This document shows, in pieces, positions 1 to 7,582 of a DNA stretch of 17,082 nucleotides (position 1 is its first letter; each line of letters opens with the position of its first letter). The DNA lies in assembly GCA_902494815.1 (NCBI GenBank), contig CABUVB010000022.1:1-17082 (forward strand). Reading direction: 5' to 3'. Below the pieces are notes generated by a model. It did not search any database. It had not been told where the DNA came from and saw only the letters and a program-made list of their open reading frames with translations. The stretch is from an uncultured Collinsella sp. GTDB taxonomy: Bacteria; Actinomycetota; Coriobacteriia; Coriobacteriales; Coriobacteriaceae. The position numbers and the translations under genes are program-made.

Positions 1-1481
1 ACGTCCTCGCCGGCGGCAGCGGACTCGACGGACTCGCCGTTGCGCACGATGGCGACAACCTTGGCGCCCTCGATCACATCGTTGTCATAGCCGTCGAACT
101 CGGTCGCTGCGACCTTGTCCGAAAGCTCGACCCACACGTCGTTGAAGCTGCCCCAGGCGTCGCCCTTGGCATTGGCGCGGGCGCGGGCCTTCTGGTCCTC
201 CATGCAGGCAGTGAAGCCGTCCATGTCGACGCCGTGGCCAGCGGTGCCGGCGATCTCGACGGTCAGATCGATGGGGAAACCAAAGGTGTCGTGCAGTTTA
301 AAGGCGACATCGCCCGGAAGCACGGCGCCCTCGGCAAGCGCTGCCAGGGCCTCGTCCAGATAGACGCGGCCGTTGTCGAGCGTCGTGGAGAAGCGCTCCT
401 CCTCGGAGGCGACGATACCCTTGACGAGCGCGACATTCTTGAGCAGCTCGGGATAAGCCTCGCCCATCTGAGCGTTAACCTCGTCGATGAACTTGGTCAG
501 GAAGGCGCCCTCGATGCCCAGCAGGCGACCGTGGAACACGGCACGACGGAGCAGGCGGCGAAGGACGTACTCGCGACCCTCGTTACCGGGGAGGATGCCG
601 TCGGAAATCATAAAGTCGACGGCACGGGAGTGATCGGCGATGATGCGCAGCGAGCGGCTGGCGCCGGAGTAATCATCGGCGTCATAGGTCTTGCCGCTGA
701 TCTCCTCGCCCAGCTTGATGAGATGCTGCATCAAGTCGCCGTCGTAGTTGGCGGTCTTGTGCTGCATGATGGCGGCCATGCGCTCCAGGCCCATGCCCGT
801 ATCGAGGTTGCGGTGCGGCAGCTCCGGCATGGAGCCGTCCTCCTGGCGGTCATACTGGGTAAAGACGAGGTTCCAGAACTCCAGGAAGCGGTCGCAGTCG
901 CAGCCGGGCTTGCAGTCGGGACTACCGCAGCCGACCTCCTCGCCCATGTCAAAGTAGATCTCGGAGCACGGACCGCAGGGGCCGGTGGGGCCAGCGGCCC
1001 AGAAGTTGTCGTCCTCGCCCAGGCGGGAGATGTGGTCCTCGGCAACGCCCAGAGAACGCCACACGTCGTGGGTCTCGTCGTCCTCGGTAAAGACGGTAAA
1101 GTACAGGCGGTCGAGCGGCAGCTTGAACTCCTTGGTGATGAGCTCAAAGGCCCAGGCGCAAGCCTGCTGCTTGGAGACGCCGCCAAAGGAGAAGTCGCCG
1201 AGCATCTCAAAGAAGGACAGGTGACGGCCGTCCTCGCCGATGCAATCGATGTCGTTGGTGCGGACGCACTTCTGGCAGGAGATAGCGCCGATCTCCTTCA
1301 TGGTCTTCTTGCCCTGGTAGTACTCCTTAAACTGGTTCATGCCGGCGTTGGCAAGCAGCAGCGAGGGATCATCGGGGACGAGGGACGAAGAAGGATAGAG
1401 CTTAAGACCGCGCTCCTCAAAGAAGTTGAGGAACTTGGAGCGAATCTCGGCCGTAGTCATTGACGGGTAGTCAGCACTCAT
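1..1481 (-). CDS. alaS: Alanyl-tRNA synthetase, N-terminal part (3' end outside window)
   Basis: Ligates alanine to tRNA-Ala in the cytoplasm (class II synthetase). About 493 codons are present. The minus-strand translation begins MSADYPSMTTAEIRSKFL and contains the family hallmarks: PDDPSLLLANAGMNQFK (about residues 35-52), ISCQKCVRTND, FFEMLGDFSFG, GPTGPCGPCSEI, a cysteine-rich CGSPDCKPGCDC segment typical of bacterial AlaS, and LDTGMGLERM. The sequence leaves the window around residue 493, where the beta-barrel before the editing domain starts, so the editing and C-Ala domains are not seen. The start at 1481 is preferred over the ATG at 1460 because GAGGAG lies nine bases upstream (1491-1496). 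The leader is only about 40 nt, so no T-box precedes alaS, in contrast to ileS in this window. A 409-codon plus-strand frame over this gene is an antisense shadow. Confidence 0.97.
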   Translation of the reverse strand, partial: MSADYPSMTTAEIRSKFLNFFEERGLKLYPSSSLVPDDPSLLLANAGMNQFKEYYQGKKTMKEIGAISCQKCVRTNDIDCIGEDGRHLSFFEMLGDFSFGGVSKQQACAWAFELITKEFKLPLDRLYFTVFTEDDETHDVWRSLGVAEDHISRLGEDDNFWAAGPTGPCGPCSEIYFDMGEEVGCGSPDCKPGCDCDRFLEFWNLVFTQYDRQEDGSMPELPHRNLDTGMGLERMAAIMQHKTANYDGDLMQHLIKLGEEISGKTYDADDYSGASRSLRIIADHSRAVDFMISDGILPGNEGREYVLRRLLRRAVFHGRLLGIEGAFLTKFIDEVNAQMGEAYPELLKNVALVKGIVASEEERFSTTLDNGRVYLDEALAALAEGAVLPGDVAFKLHDTFGFPIDLTVEIAGTAGHGVDMDGFTACMEDQKARARANAKGDAWGSFNDVWVELSDKVAATEFDGYDNDVIEGAKVVAIVRNGESVESAAAGED

Positions 1482-1527
1482 AGAGGGAATCTCCTCGGTT
1501 TCACATCGAAACAGTTCAAACGTAACG

Positions 1528-1555
1528 ATATTACCATCCCACCGCGCAAGTGCAA
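1528..1555 (-). promoter_or_regulatory. Candidate sigma-A promoter of alaS
   Basis: On the minus strand TTGCAC (1550-1555) is followed after 16 nt by TAATAT (1528-1533), each matching four of six consensus bases. It would start transcription about 40 nt before the alaS ATG. The -35 hexamer overlaps the T-tract of the terminator of the upstream transcription unit, so the two units are packed back to back. Judged by eye only. Confidence 0.4.
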
Positions 1556-1583
1556 AAAAGAGGGCCGGCACAATGCCGGCCCT
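1553..1583 (-). terminator. Intrinsic terminator of the sigma-factor/AI-2E operon
   Basis: Perfect 9-bp stem GGGCCGGCA / TGCCGGCCC (1562-1582) with a 3-nt loop. On the minus strand it is followed by TC and six Ts (complement of 1554-1559). It lies about 50 nt past the stop of the AI-2E-type gene and just before the alaS promoter. Confidence 0.9.
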
Positions 1584-1633
1584 TCAGCGAAATTGCATGT
1601 TAGCGCGTATGAATATTAATCCGAATTACCCCG

Positions 1634-3043
1634 CTAGTTGTCATCATCGTCCATGGAGCCGTCGATGCCGGTTTTGGTGTCGTCATCCGTGTTGGAATCG
1701 TCATCCTTAGCGAAGGGGTTCTTGAAGAAGCCCGTCGCATCGGGCTGCAGACCAGAGAGCTTGATCCAGGGATTATCGAGCTCGGGCTTGGGCATGGCCT
1801 TGGCCTCGGGCGCAGTCTCGTTACCGATAAGCTCAGACTCGTAGATGAAGGTGTCGTCGCCGAGCGCGTCGTAGGCGGCGACCGGGTTGCCATCGGCATC
1901 GCGGTACGGCGTGCCCTTAAACACGGCGCCGTCATAGGCCACAAGCTGTCGGCCGGTCTCATTCTCGAAGTAGTACACGAAGATACCCTTGAGGGCCGCA
2001 CAAAGCGGGATGGCAATAATCATGCCGATGGGGCCCATGAGTGCCGAGCCAATAACGAGCGCCGTGAGGCTCATGATGGGATGCACCTGTACCGAGCTCT
2101 GCATGACCTTAGGCGAAATGACGTTATCGGTGACGTTTTGCGCGACCATCGTCACGATGAGCGTCCATAACGCCAACATGGGGCTGAACATGAAACCGAG
2201 CACCGTGGCGATTGCTGCGCTCACCCAGGGACCGACGACCGGAACCAAATGCATGATGCCGGTAAAGATAGCCATGAGCGCCGCATACGGATGGCCGATG
2301 ATCATAAAACCGATAAAGGCGAGGAAACCACCGCAGATGGACGTCACGACCATACCGCGCATGTAGCCGCCGACAGAGCGAGAAAGGATGGCGACCATAA
2401 AGCGGTACGAGGTCTCCTTCTCCTGACCGATGATGGTGCAAATCTCGTGATGCATGCGAGGGTAGTCGCAGGCCATCCAGTAGGCAAGCACCAGACCAAG
2501 GAAGATCACGAACAACTGCGAGGCCGTATTGGTGATGAGCGGGAACACACCGCGACCAAGCTCGGCAGCAATCTGAGACACATACTTCGATGCCACGGTA
2601 ACCAGGGACGAAAGATTATCGTCCAAATACTCCTTGAGCGGCGTGTTGTTGAGCGTCTTGGCATGCGAGATCATCTCATTGAGATCGCCACCCGCAACAC
2701 GAAGCTGCTCGGGCAGGCGGCTCAGGACTTCCATGATCTGACCAAAGAGAATCGGCGACAAGATGCAAACGACACCGACGAGCACGGCAACAACAACAAT
2801 AAGCGCGATAAGCGAACCGATGCCGCGATTCACGCCATGGTGCTCGAGCCAGTTGGTGATCGGGGACATCACAAAGGCAATGATGGAACCAACAGCGAGA
2901 AACTCGATAACCGGCGCCAGGATGCCCATAAGGTTAAAGATGACAGCGGCGATGACAATGCAGCCGACAACAGCCCAAATACGAAGCGTCAGAATGCGGG
3001 TGTCGCGCAGCACGCGATCGGTTTGTTGGGGGTGTTCACTCAT
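1634..3043 (-). CDS. AI-2E family (UPF0118/DUF20) membrane transporter
   Basis: 469-residue polytopic inner-membrane protein. The family is named for the AI-2 exporter TqsA, but members also include Na+/H+ antiporters and proteins of unknown substrate, so no substrate is assigned. Hydrophobic segments lie near residues 25-45, 48-66, 78-100, 165-190 and several from about 220 to 355. The family-typical loop HLVPVVGPWVSAAIATVLGF is present, as is the C-terminal GPIGMIIAIPLCAALKG helix. About 100 hydrophilic residues follow the last helix, ending in an aspartate-rich tail (AKDDDSNTDDDTK, then DDDDN), longer than is usual for the family. The ATG overlaps the sigma-factor stop as ATGA, showing translational coupling and a shared operon. 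A strong terminator follows. Confidence 0.9.
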   Translation of the reverse strand: MSEHPQQTDRVLRDTRILTLRIWAVVGCIVIAAVIFNLMGILAPVIEFLAVGSIIAFVMSPITNWLEHHGVNRGIGSLIALIVVVAVLVGVVCILSPILFGQIMEVLSRLPEQLRVAGGDLNEMISHAKTLNNTPLKEYLDDNLSSLVTVASKYVSQIAAELGRGVFPLITNTASQLFVIFLGLVLAYWMACDYPRMHHEICTIIGQEKETSYRFMVAILSRSVGGYMRGMVVTSICGGFLAFIGFMIIGHPYAALMAIFTGIMHLVPVVGPWVSAAIATVLGFMFSPMLALWTLIVTMVAQNVTDNVISPKVMQSSVQVHPIMSLTALVIGSALMGPIGMIIAIPLCAALKGIFVYYFENETGRQLVAYDGAVFKGTPYRDADGNPVAAYDALGDDTFIYESELIGNETAPEAKAMPKPELDNPWIKLSGLQPDATGFFKNPFAKDDDSNTDDDTKTGIDGSMDDDDN

Positions 3044-3831
3044 GAACGAATCATCACTCCGTCGGGGTCGATCTTGTCCTGAATCTTCTTAAGCGTGCGG
3101 CGCAGCAGACGCGAAACCTGCACCTGAGAAATACCCAGCTTCTTGGCGATCTCGATCTGGGTCATGCCCTTCACAAAGCGCAGCTCGATCACCTCGCGCT
3201 CGCGCGGCGAGAAATCACGGATGGCTTCCTCGATCACTAGGCGGTCATCGGTAAAGTCGAGCTCGTTGTCGTCGTCGGCGTAACGGTCGAGAATCGAAGG
3301 GGCATCGTCGGAATCGGACGCACCAGGAGCCTCGATGGGCACCGAGGTATAGGCCGAAGACGATTCCATAGCCTCGAGGACCTCATCGACAGTCACATCT
3401 AGATACTCAGCGATCTCCTCAACCTTGGGCGAACGCTGCAGCTCGTTGGTAAGTTTGTCAGTAGCCTGGTTGACCTTGGCCGAGAGCTCCTGCAGACGAC
3501 GCGGTACGCGCACACTCCAGCCCTTGTCGCGAAAATGGCGTTTGATCTCGCCCAGGATAGTGGGTGTCGCAAACGTCGTGAACTCGAGTCCGCGCTCGGG
3601 GTCAAAGCGGTCGATAGCCTTGAGCAAACCCAGATAGCCGACCTGCATGAGGTCGTCGAGCGGCTCGCCGCGATTCTTAAATTTGTTGGCAAGAAACCTT
3701 ACCAGGTTCATATGGGACATGACGAGCTGCTCACGGGCGTCCGGATCACCGGTCTCCTTGTAACGACGAAACAGCTCGCGGGTTTTCTCCTTGTCCCAAG
3801 CGGTCTTGCCGCTCCGGGAACGTTCGGTCAT
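3040..3831 (-). CDS. RNA polymerase sigma factor, SigB/SigF/SigG family
   Basis: 263-residue sigma-70-type alternative sigma factor. Region 2 spans about residues 30-100 with the core-binding and -10-recognition stretch LMQVGYLGLLKAIDRFDPER then FTTFATPTILGEIKRHFRDK. The GWSVRVPRRLQEL join and region 3 (about 105-150) follow, and region 4 (about 200-255) has the helix-turn-helix MTQIEIAKKLGISQVQVSRLLRR. This layout, without region 1.1, is that of group 3 stress/sporulation factors (SigB, SigF, SigG), normally held by an RsbW/SpoIIAB-type anti-sigma factor. Such a gene lies one base upstream (TAA-T-ATG). AAGGCGGA about seven bases before the ATG serves as ribosome site. The acidic linker between regions 3 and 4 (DSDDAPSILDRYADDDNELD) is somewhat long. 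Its regulon is not visible here; stress or envelope control is an inference. Confidence 0.94.
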   Translation of the reverse strand: MTERSRSGKTAWDKEKTRELFRRYKETGDPDAREQLVMSHMNLVRFLANKFKNRGEPLDDLMQVGYLGLLKAIDRFDPERGLEFTTFATPTILGEIKRHFRDKGWSVRVPRRLQELSAKVNQATDKLTNELQRSPKVEEIAEYLDVTVDEVLEAMESSSAYTSVPIEAPGASDSDDAPSILDRYADDDNELDFTDDRLVIEEAIRDFSPREREVIELRFVKGMTQIEIAKKLGISQVQVSRLLRRTLKKIQDKIDPDGVMIRS

Positions 3832-3832
3832 A

Positions 3833-4210
3833 TTAGATATCCGCCTTGAGGTCGAGGGAAAGCGTCAGGGGCGCCGTAGTCTTTTCGTAGGAGTCGCACA
3901 CGCTCGCGAGGATGAGCTCGGCATACACCGCAGCCTGGTCGTCTTCATCGACCGCAGCCTGGTCGCCAAAGGTAATAGTCATGCCAACGTGGGTCTCATC
4001 GACATCGAATTTGATGGTGATGTCATCGCAGTCGACCGCGGTGCAACCAAAGATGAAAGCCTCCTCAGCAGCCATACGGATGTCCTCGATGCGATCGACA
4101 GACATAGAGCACAGGGCACCAACGTTGGCTGCCGTCATGCGCACAAGGCGAGCGAGACGCGGGTCACCGGCAACGGTCAGCGTGATAGGGCAGGTTGCTT
4201 CGCTACTCAT
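3833..4210 (-). CDS. RsbW/SpoIIAB-like anti-sigma protein, apparently ATPase-degenerate
   Basis: 125-residue small acidic protein encoded immediately before the sigma factor. The region DIRMAAEEAFIFGC (about residues 43-56) aligns with the N-box helix of RsbW/SpoIIAB kinases (pattern EIKxxVSEAxTNAI). The glutamate is kept (E50) but the Mg-ATP-coordinating asparagine is replaced by phenylalanine (F54). No DxGxG or GxG ATP-lid motif follows, and the protein is about 20 residues shorter than SpoIIAB. It therefore looks like a fold relative acting, if at all, by binding without phosphorylating a partner. The ATG at 4210 is chosen over upstream frame extensions because GAGGAG (4218-4223) precedes it by seven bases; this start overlaps the end of the DUF948 gene by 8 nt. 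Function is inferred from neighbourhood plus this weak family match. No anti-anti-sigma (STAS) gene is seen nearby. Confidence 0.65.
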   Translation of the reverse strand: MSSEATCPITLTVAGDPRLARLVRMTAANVGALCSMSVDRIEDIRMAAEEAFIFGCTAVDCDDITIKFDVDETHVGMTITFGDQAAVDEDDQAAVYAELILASVCDSYEKTTAPLTLSLDLKADI

Positions 4211-4793
4211 CGCAGGACTCCTCAGAGGTCTCGGCGGGCGTATAGGTGTAATACTGAACTGCTTTAGCAGCAGGCTTCTGTGCATCATTGTCACCAGCAG
4301 CGACATCGTCCCCGGCTTCGCCAATCAGGACACGCTCGGTCGGCTGCTCGGCTTCTTCGGCAGCGGAAAGCTTGCGCTCAGCGTCGGCCGCGGGAGCCTT
4401 CACCTTGTTAAAGAGTTTCTGCACGGCACCTGCCGCAGAATCAGTCACGCTCGACACAGCATTGCTGGCCTCGGCCATGCTACCGGTGACCTCAGAAATG
4501 TCGCGAACCACGGCTTCGACCTCTACGAGATTGGAGGTAAGGGCATCAACTGCCGTCTTGCTCGACTTAAGCAGCGGCTCCATCTGGGCAAGCGCCGGCG
4601 TAAGCTCATCGACAGCGCCATCGAGCTTTGCCACCACAGGCTGAGCCTCGGCGATGGTGTTGTTGAGGTCGTTAACGGTCTTATCGAGCGAGTCGACAAC
4701 GGTGCGGGTCTTGCGCAGGGTAAGCGCGAGCTCAACGATGGCCCACACGCCGGCAACGGCGAGCAGCAGCAGGGCGATTTGAATGGGACTCAT
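4203..4793 (-). CDS. DUF948-type membrane-anchored coiled-coil protein
   Basis: 196 residues. One N-terminal membrane segment (IALLLLAVAGVWAIVELALTL, about 5-25) is followed by an extended helical region (about 28-125) with regular hydrophobic spacing: LDKTVNDLNNTIAEAQPVV, then LVEVEAVVRDISEVTGSM. This pattern is typical of DUF948 proteins such as B. subtilis YtxG-like general-stress proteins. The C-terminal third (about 130-196) is low-complexity, rich in A, E and D. GGGAGG (4799-4804) lies six bases upstream of the ATG. It is the first gene of the DUF948, anti-sigma, sigma, AI-2E operon. Biochemical function is unknown; linkage to general stress sigma factors in Gram-positives makes a stress-envelope role plausible. 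The 100 nt upstream (4794-4893) shows no convincing promoter by eye. Confidence 0.8.
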   Translation of the reverse strand: MSPIQIALLLLAVAGVWAIVELALTLRKTRTVVDSLDKTVNDLNNTIAEAQPVVAKLDGAVDELTPALAQMEPLLKSSKTAVDALTSNLVEVEAVVRDISEVTGSMAEASNAVSSVTDSAAGAVQKLFNKVKAPAADAERKLSAAEEAEQPTERVLIGEAGDDVAAGDNDAQKPAAKAVQYYTYTPAETSEESCDE

Positions 4794-4893
4794 ACAAGCC
4801 TCCCGGAAGAATCGAAATACAGACGCTTTTCATGGTACCCCAAAGGGGACCGAACATGCCAAGAGCAGCAACGTGGGACAAAATTATCAGCAG

Positions 4894-6249
4894 CTACTTC
4901 GGTGCATTCCCGCTGCGGTCGCGTTCGCTTTGCTCTACGCGCCACTCTTCCCAGCCGCGCCCGGCAGGCTGCCAGAACGCACCGCGCTCCAGCCCCTCGG
5001 GCAAATAGCGCTGATCGACCCAGCCTTCGGGATAATCGTGCGGGTATTTATACACACCGTAGTCGTCGCTGCCTGGGCGATGGCGATCGCGCAGATAACT
5101 CGGCACCTCGCGAAGCCCACTAGAATGGATATCGGCCAGCGCCGCATCAATCGAAGCCTCACACGCGTTGGATTTAGGGGCCAAACACACATAGAGTGCA
5201 GCCTGAGCCAGGTTAATGCGGCACTCGGGATAGCCAATGACCTCGGCAGACTTAAACGCGGCATGTGCCACCAAAAGCGCCTGTGGGTCGGCGTTGCCAA
5301 CATCCTCAGAAGCATGAATCATAATGCGACGGGCGATAAACTTAGGATCCTCCCCCGCATCGATCATGCGCGCAAGCCAGTAGACCGTGGCATCGGGATC
5401 GCTACCACGCATGGACTTAATGAACGCACTGATGATGTCGTAGTGCATGTCACCGTTTTTGTCATACGTAAAACCGCGACGCGGATTGGCAATCTTTACG
5501 TCATCCACGGTGATGGGATAACGCTCCCCCGCCGCCGGCGCTGGCGTTCCCTCGGTATCGGGACGCGTGACGGCAATCTCGCTCGCAAGTTCGAGCGTCG
5601 TGAGCGCCGAGCGAGCGTCACCCGCTGCCAGCGTGCAGATGGTCTTAACCGTATCCTCATCGGCCGAGAACTTGCCGTTCAAACCCTGCGGAGCCTCGAG
5701 TGCACGCTCGATCAGCGTGGCAATGTCCTCGTCTTTAAGATGCTCAAGCTCCACCACGCGACCGCGCGAGAGCAATGCCGAGTTGACCTCGAAGTACGGA
5801 TTCTCCGTCGTGGCGCCAATCATAATAACGGTACGGTTCTCAACCGCATGCAGCAATGCATCCTGTTGTGACTTCGAAAAGCGATGAATCTCGTCGATAA
5901 ACAGGATGGTGCGACGGTCGTACGTATTCAGACGCGTCTTGGCCTCGTCAATCACGCGGCGAAGATCCTTTACGGTGCCCGTCACGGCGCTGACTTCGAC
6001 AAACTCACTCTTGGTATGGTTGGCGATAATGTGGGCCAGCGTCGTCTTGCCCGTACCGGCCGGCCCGTACAGTATCACGCTCGAAAGCACATCGTGCTCG
6101 ATCGCGGCACGCAACCATGAGCCCTTACCGACGGCCTTTTGCTGGCCCACATACTCGTCGAGCGAATTGGGGCGCATGCGAACCGCAAGCGGCGCATTCT
6201 GAAAGGAACGCTCGCGCGTCGAAGCAGAAAAAAGGTCGTCCATAGCCAT
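4894..6249 (-). CDS. rarA: Replication-associated recombination protein RarA (MgsA/WRNIP1 family AAA+ ATPase)
   Basis: About 451 residues. RarA is a clamp-loader-like AAA+ ATPase that acts at stalled replication forks, at single-strand/double-strand junctions. Visible motifs: PNSLDEYVGQ (about 27-36), Walker A GPAGTGKT (62-69), Walker B ILFIDEIH with D119-E120, sensor 1 IGATTENP, the arginine-finger region ALLSRGRV, GDARSALTTLE (sensor 2), and the C-terminal tetramerisation domain with YKYPHDYPEGWVDQRYLPE. Length matches the family. The start is uncertain: ATGs at 6249 and 6243 and a TTG at 6261 share the frame, and no strong ribosome site precedes any of them; 6249 is taken here. The gene follows dgt by 54 nt. 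A TATACT -10-like box and a LexA-type palindrome lie in between, suggesting its own damage-responsive promoter. Confidence 0.94.
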   Translation of the reverse strand: MAMDDLFSASTRERSFQNAPLAVRMRPNSLDEYVGQQKAVGKGSWLRAAIEHDVLSSVILYGPAGTGKTTLAHIIANHTKSEFVEVSAVTGTVKDLRRVIDEAKTRLNTYDRRTILFIDEIHRFSKSQQDALLHAVENRTVIMIGATTENPYFEVNSALLSRGRVVELEHLKDEDIATLIERALEAPQGLNGKFSADEDTVKTICTLAAGDARSALTTLELASEIAVTRPDTEGTPAPAAGERYPITVDDVKIANPRRGFTYDKNGDMHYDIISAFIKSMRGSDPDATVYWLARMIDAGEDPKFIARRIMIHASEDVGNADPQALLVAHAAFKSAEVIGYPECRINLAQAALYVCLAPKSNACEASIDAALADIHSSGLREVPSYLRDRHRPGSDDYGVYKYPHDYPEGWVDQRYLPEGLERGAFWQPAGRGWEEWRVEQSERDRSGNAPK

Positions 6250-6282
6250 CCCGTGTATCAATCAAAAACGTTTTCCACTAAC

Positions 6283-6288
6283 AGTATA
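6283..6288 (-). promoter_or_regulatory. Candidate -10 element for rarA
   Basis: TATACT on the minus strand matches five of six bases of TATAAT, about 35 nt before the rarA start. There is no recognisable -35 hexamer; the expected place is taken by the end of dgt and the CGAAC-N4-GTTCG palindrome. Confidence 0.35.
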
Positions 6289-6299
6289 CCGAATTAATA

Positions 6300-6313
6300 C
6301 GAACTACCGTTCG
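6300..6313. promoter_or_regulatory. Putative LexA (SOS) box upstream of rarA
   Basis: CGAAC-TACC-GTTCG is a perfect 5+5 palindrome with a 4-nt spacer, identical in form to the Gram-positive/actinobacterial SOS box CGAAC-N4-GTTCG. It overlaps the dgt stop codon and ends about 12 nt upstream of the candidate rarA -10 box, a position where a repressor would block polymerase. No lexA gene is in the window, and the overlap with coding sequence leaves chance possible. Confidence 0.5.
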
Positions 6314-7551
6314 TTAATATAGGTACGGTGCGGAAACTCCAGACCAGGGAACAGCTTGCTCGTGAGCTCACAGAAATAGCCATCCGTCATGCTCGCGATA
6401 TAATCCACCACGGCTTGATCCTTGTCGTCCTGCCAGGCATAGGTGCGATCGTAGTAGGAAAGTTGCTGCTCAATGCGCGAAATATGGTGCTTAAAGATGT
6501 AAGAGGACTCGTCGCCACTGTTTAGATCCCGCAGACAACGGTCGTAGAGCTTTACGAACGCCTCGCGCAGCTCCGCCTCGGAATCGCCCTCGATACCGCC
6601 CTTGCTATAGATCCTCTCGTAGTTCTCCCGCTTGGCACGGCGAATTTCCTCAAACAGGTCCTCGCTCATCTCGATGCGCGGCTTACCATAGCTGTGCTCA
6701 ACGATATCGATGGAGGCATGCGTGAGGATCCAACTGTTGTAGGCACCGCCCCGGCCATCATCTAAAGCGTCGGGCGAAAGCAGGCCCGCCGCAATCGCAT
6801 CCTGACGGTCACGACCGACGTAGGCAAGGATATCCGAGATGCGAACCACGCAGCCCTCGAGCGTCATGGGACGCAGGTGTCCAATGGCGCCATAGCCCGT
6901 GGCAATACAGTCCTCAACCGTCTGATCGAACTGGTCAAAGGAGCCCATGTCCGAGAGCTCAAACACACGCTGCTCGTACTCGCCGTTATGGCATAGCACG
7001 CCGTCGAGCGTCTGGAGCGACACGTTGCGGCCATACAACGCGTCGAGCACGCGGACCGACTGCACATTATGGAAAAAATAACGCCCCGTGCGCTCATGAT
7101 AGATATCGTTGAGGAAGCGCTCGCCGGCATGGCCGAAAGGCGTGTGTCCCAAGTCGTGACCCAGGCCAATCGCCTCGATCAGATCGCAATTGAGCCCCAG
7201 GGCGCAACCGATATCGCGCGCAATGCGCGAGACAAGCTGCACGTGCAAACCGCGGCGCGATAGATCGTCATTGCTACGGAAGCTAAAGACCTGCGTTTTG
7301 CCCGCATAACGGGTGTACGCCGGAAGATGAAGTATCTTTTCGGTATCGCGCATAAACGCCGGACGCATAAGCGTGCCTTTGTCGGCGGCGCGATCAATAC
7401 GACGAATGACCTGTTCGTCGTTGCAACGATACGGGTTGACATGGCCCGAAGCGCGATCGGCGGCAATGCGCTCGACAAGTTCGGGCGACAACGCCGAGGG
7501 AATACGGTCCATGCGCGCCTTAATGACGGCCGTTTCTTGATTAGTTGCCAT
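6304..7551 (-). CDS. dgt: dGTPase-like deoxynucleoside triphosphate triphosphohydrolase (HD domain)
   Basis: 415 residues. Family members cleave dNTPs to deoxynucleoside plus triphosphate, controlling dNTP pools and DNA precursor quality. The complete metal-binding HD set is visible: H103 (SRRGLHVQLVSRIARDI), H132-D133 (GLGHDLGHTPFGHAGE) and D239 (RISDILAYVGRD). The characteristic N-terminal LHLPAYTRYAGKTQVF stretch is also present. The ATG at 7551 is chosen over an upstream in-frame start at 7578 because AAGGAG (7558-7563) lies six bases before it. It is encoded 31 nt after the prepilin peptidase gene and before rarA, a pairing with DNA maintenance. Which dNTP is preferred cannot be told from sequence. 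Confidence 0.93.
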   Translation of the reverse strand: MATNQETAVIKARMDRIPSALSPELVERIAADRASGHVNPYRCNDEQVIRRIDRAADKGTLMRPAFMRDTEKILHLPAYTRYAGKTQVFSFRSNDDLSRRGLHVQLVSRIARDIGCALGLNCDLIEAIGLGHDLGHTPFGHAGERFLNDIYHERTGRYFFHNVQSVRVLDALYGRNVSLQTLDGVLCHNGEYEQRVFELSDMGSFDQFDQTVEDCIATGYGAIGHLRPMTLEGCVVRISDILAYVGRDRQDAIAAGLLSPDALDDGRGGAYNSWILTHASIDIVEHSYGKPRIEMSEDLFEEIRRAKRENYERIYSKGGIEGDSEAELREAFVKLYDRCLRDLNSGDESSYIFKHHISRIEQQLSYYDRTYAWQDDKDQAVVDYIASMTDGYFCELTSKLFPGLEFPHRTYINER

Positions 7552-7582
7552 GGCATGCTCCTTAAGAAGGATGCGCAATCGG

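Noticed and set aside
234..1463. 409-codon plus-strand open frame across alaS
   Set aside because: Antisense shadow of alaS; the minus frame carries all AlaS signatures.
4830..4855. CCCC-AAA-GGGG inverted repeat downstream of rarA as a terminator or SigB-type promoter (GGGTAC)
   Set aside because: No T-tract follows on the minus strand, and the GTT-like element lies only 9 nt from GGGTAC, too close for the SigB promoter spacing of about 12-15 nt.
3912..5871. Long plus-strand frames over the DUF948, anti-sigma and rarA genes
   Set aside because: They cross several well-supported minus-strand genes, have no ribosome sites, and show Arg/His-rich compositions without recognisable motifs.
6265..6274. 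AAAACGTTTT palindrome just before rarA as an operator
   Set aside because: Short, AT-rich palindromes of this kind arise readily by chance and it matches no operator I can name; the nearby CGAAC-N4-GTTCG site is far more specific.
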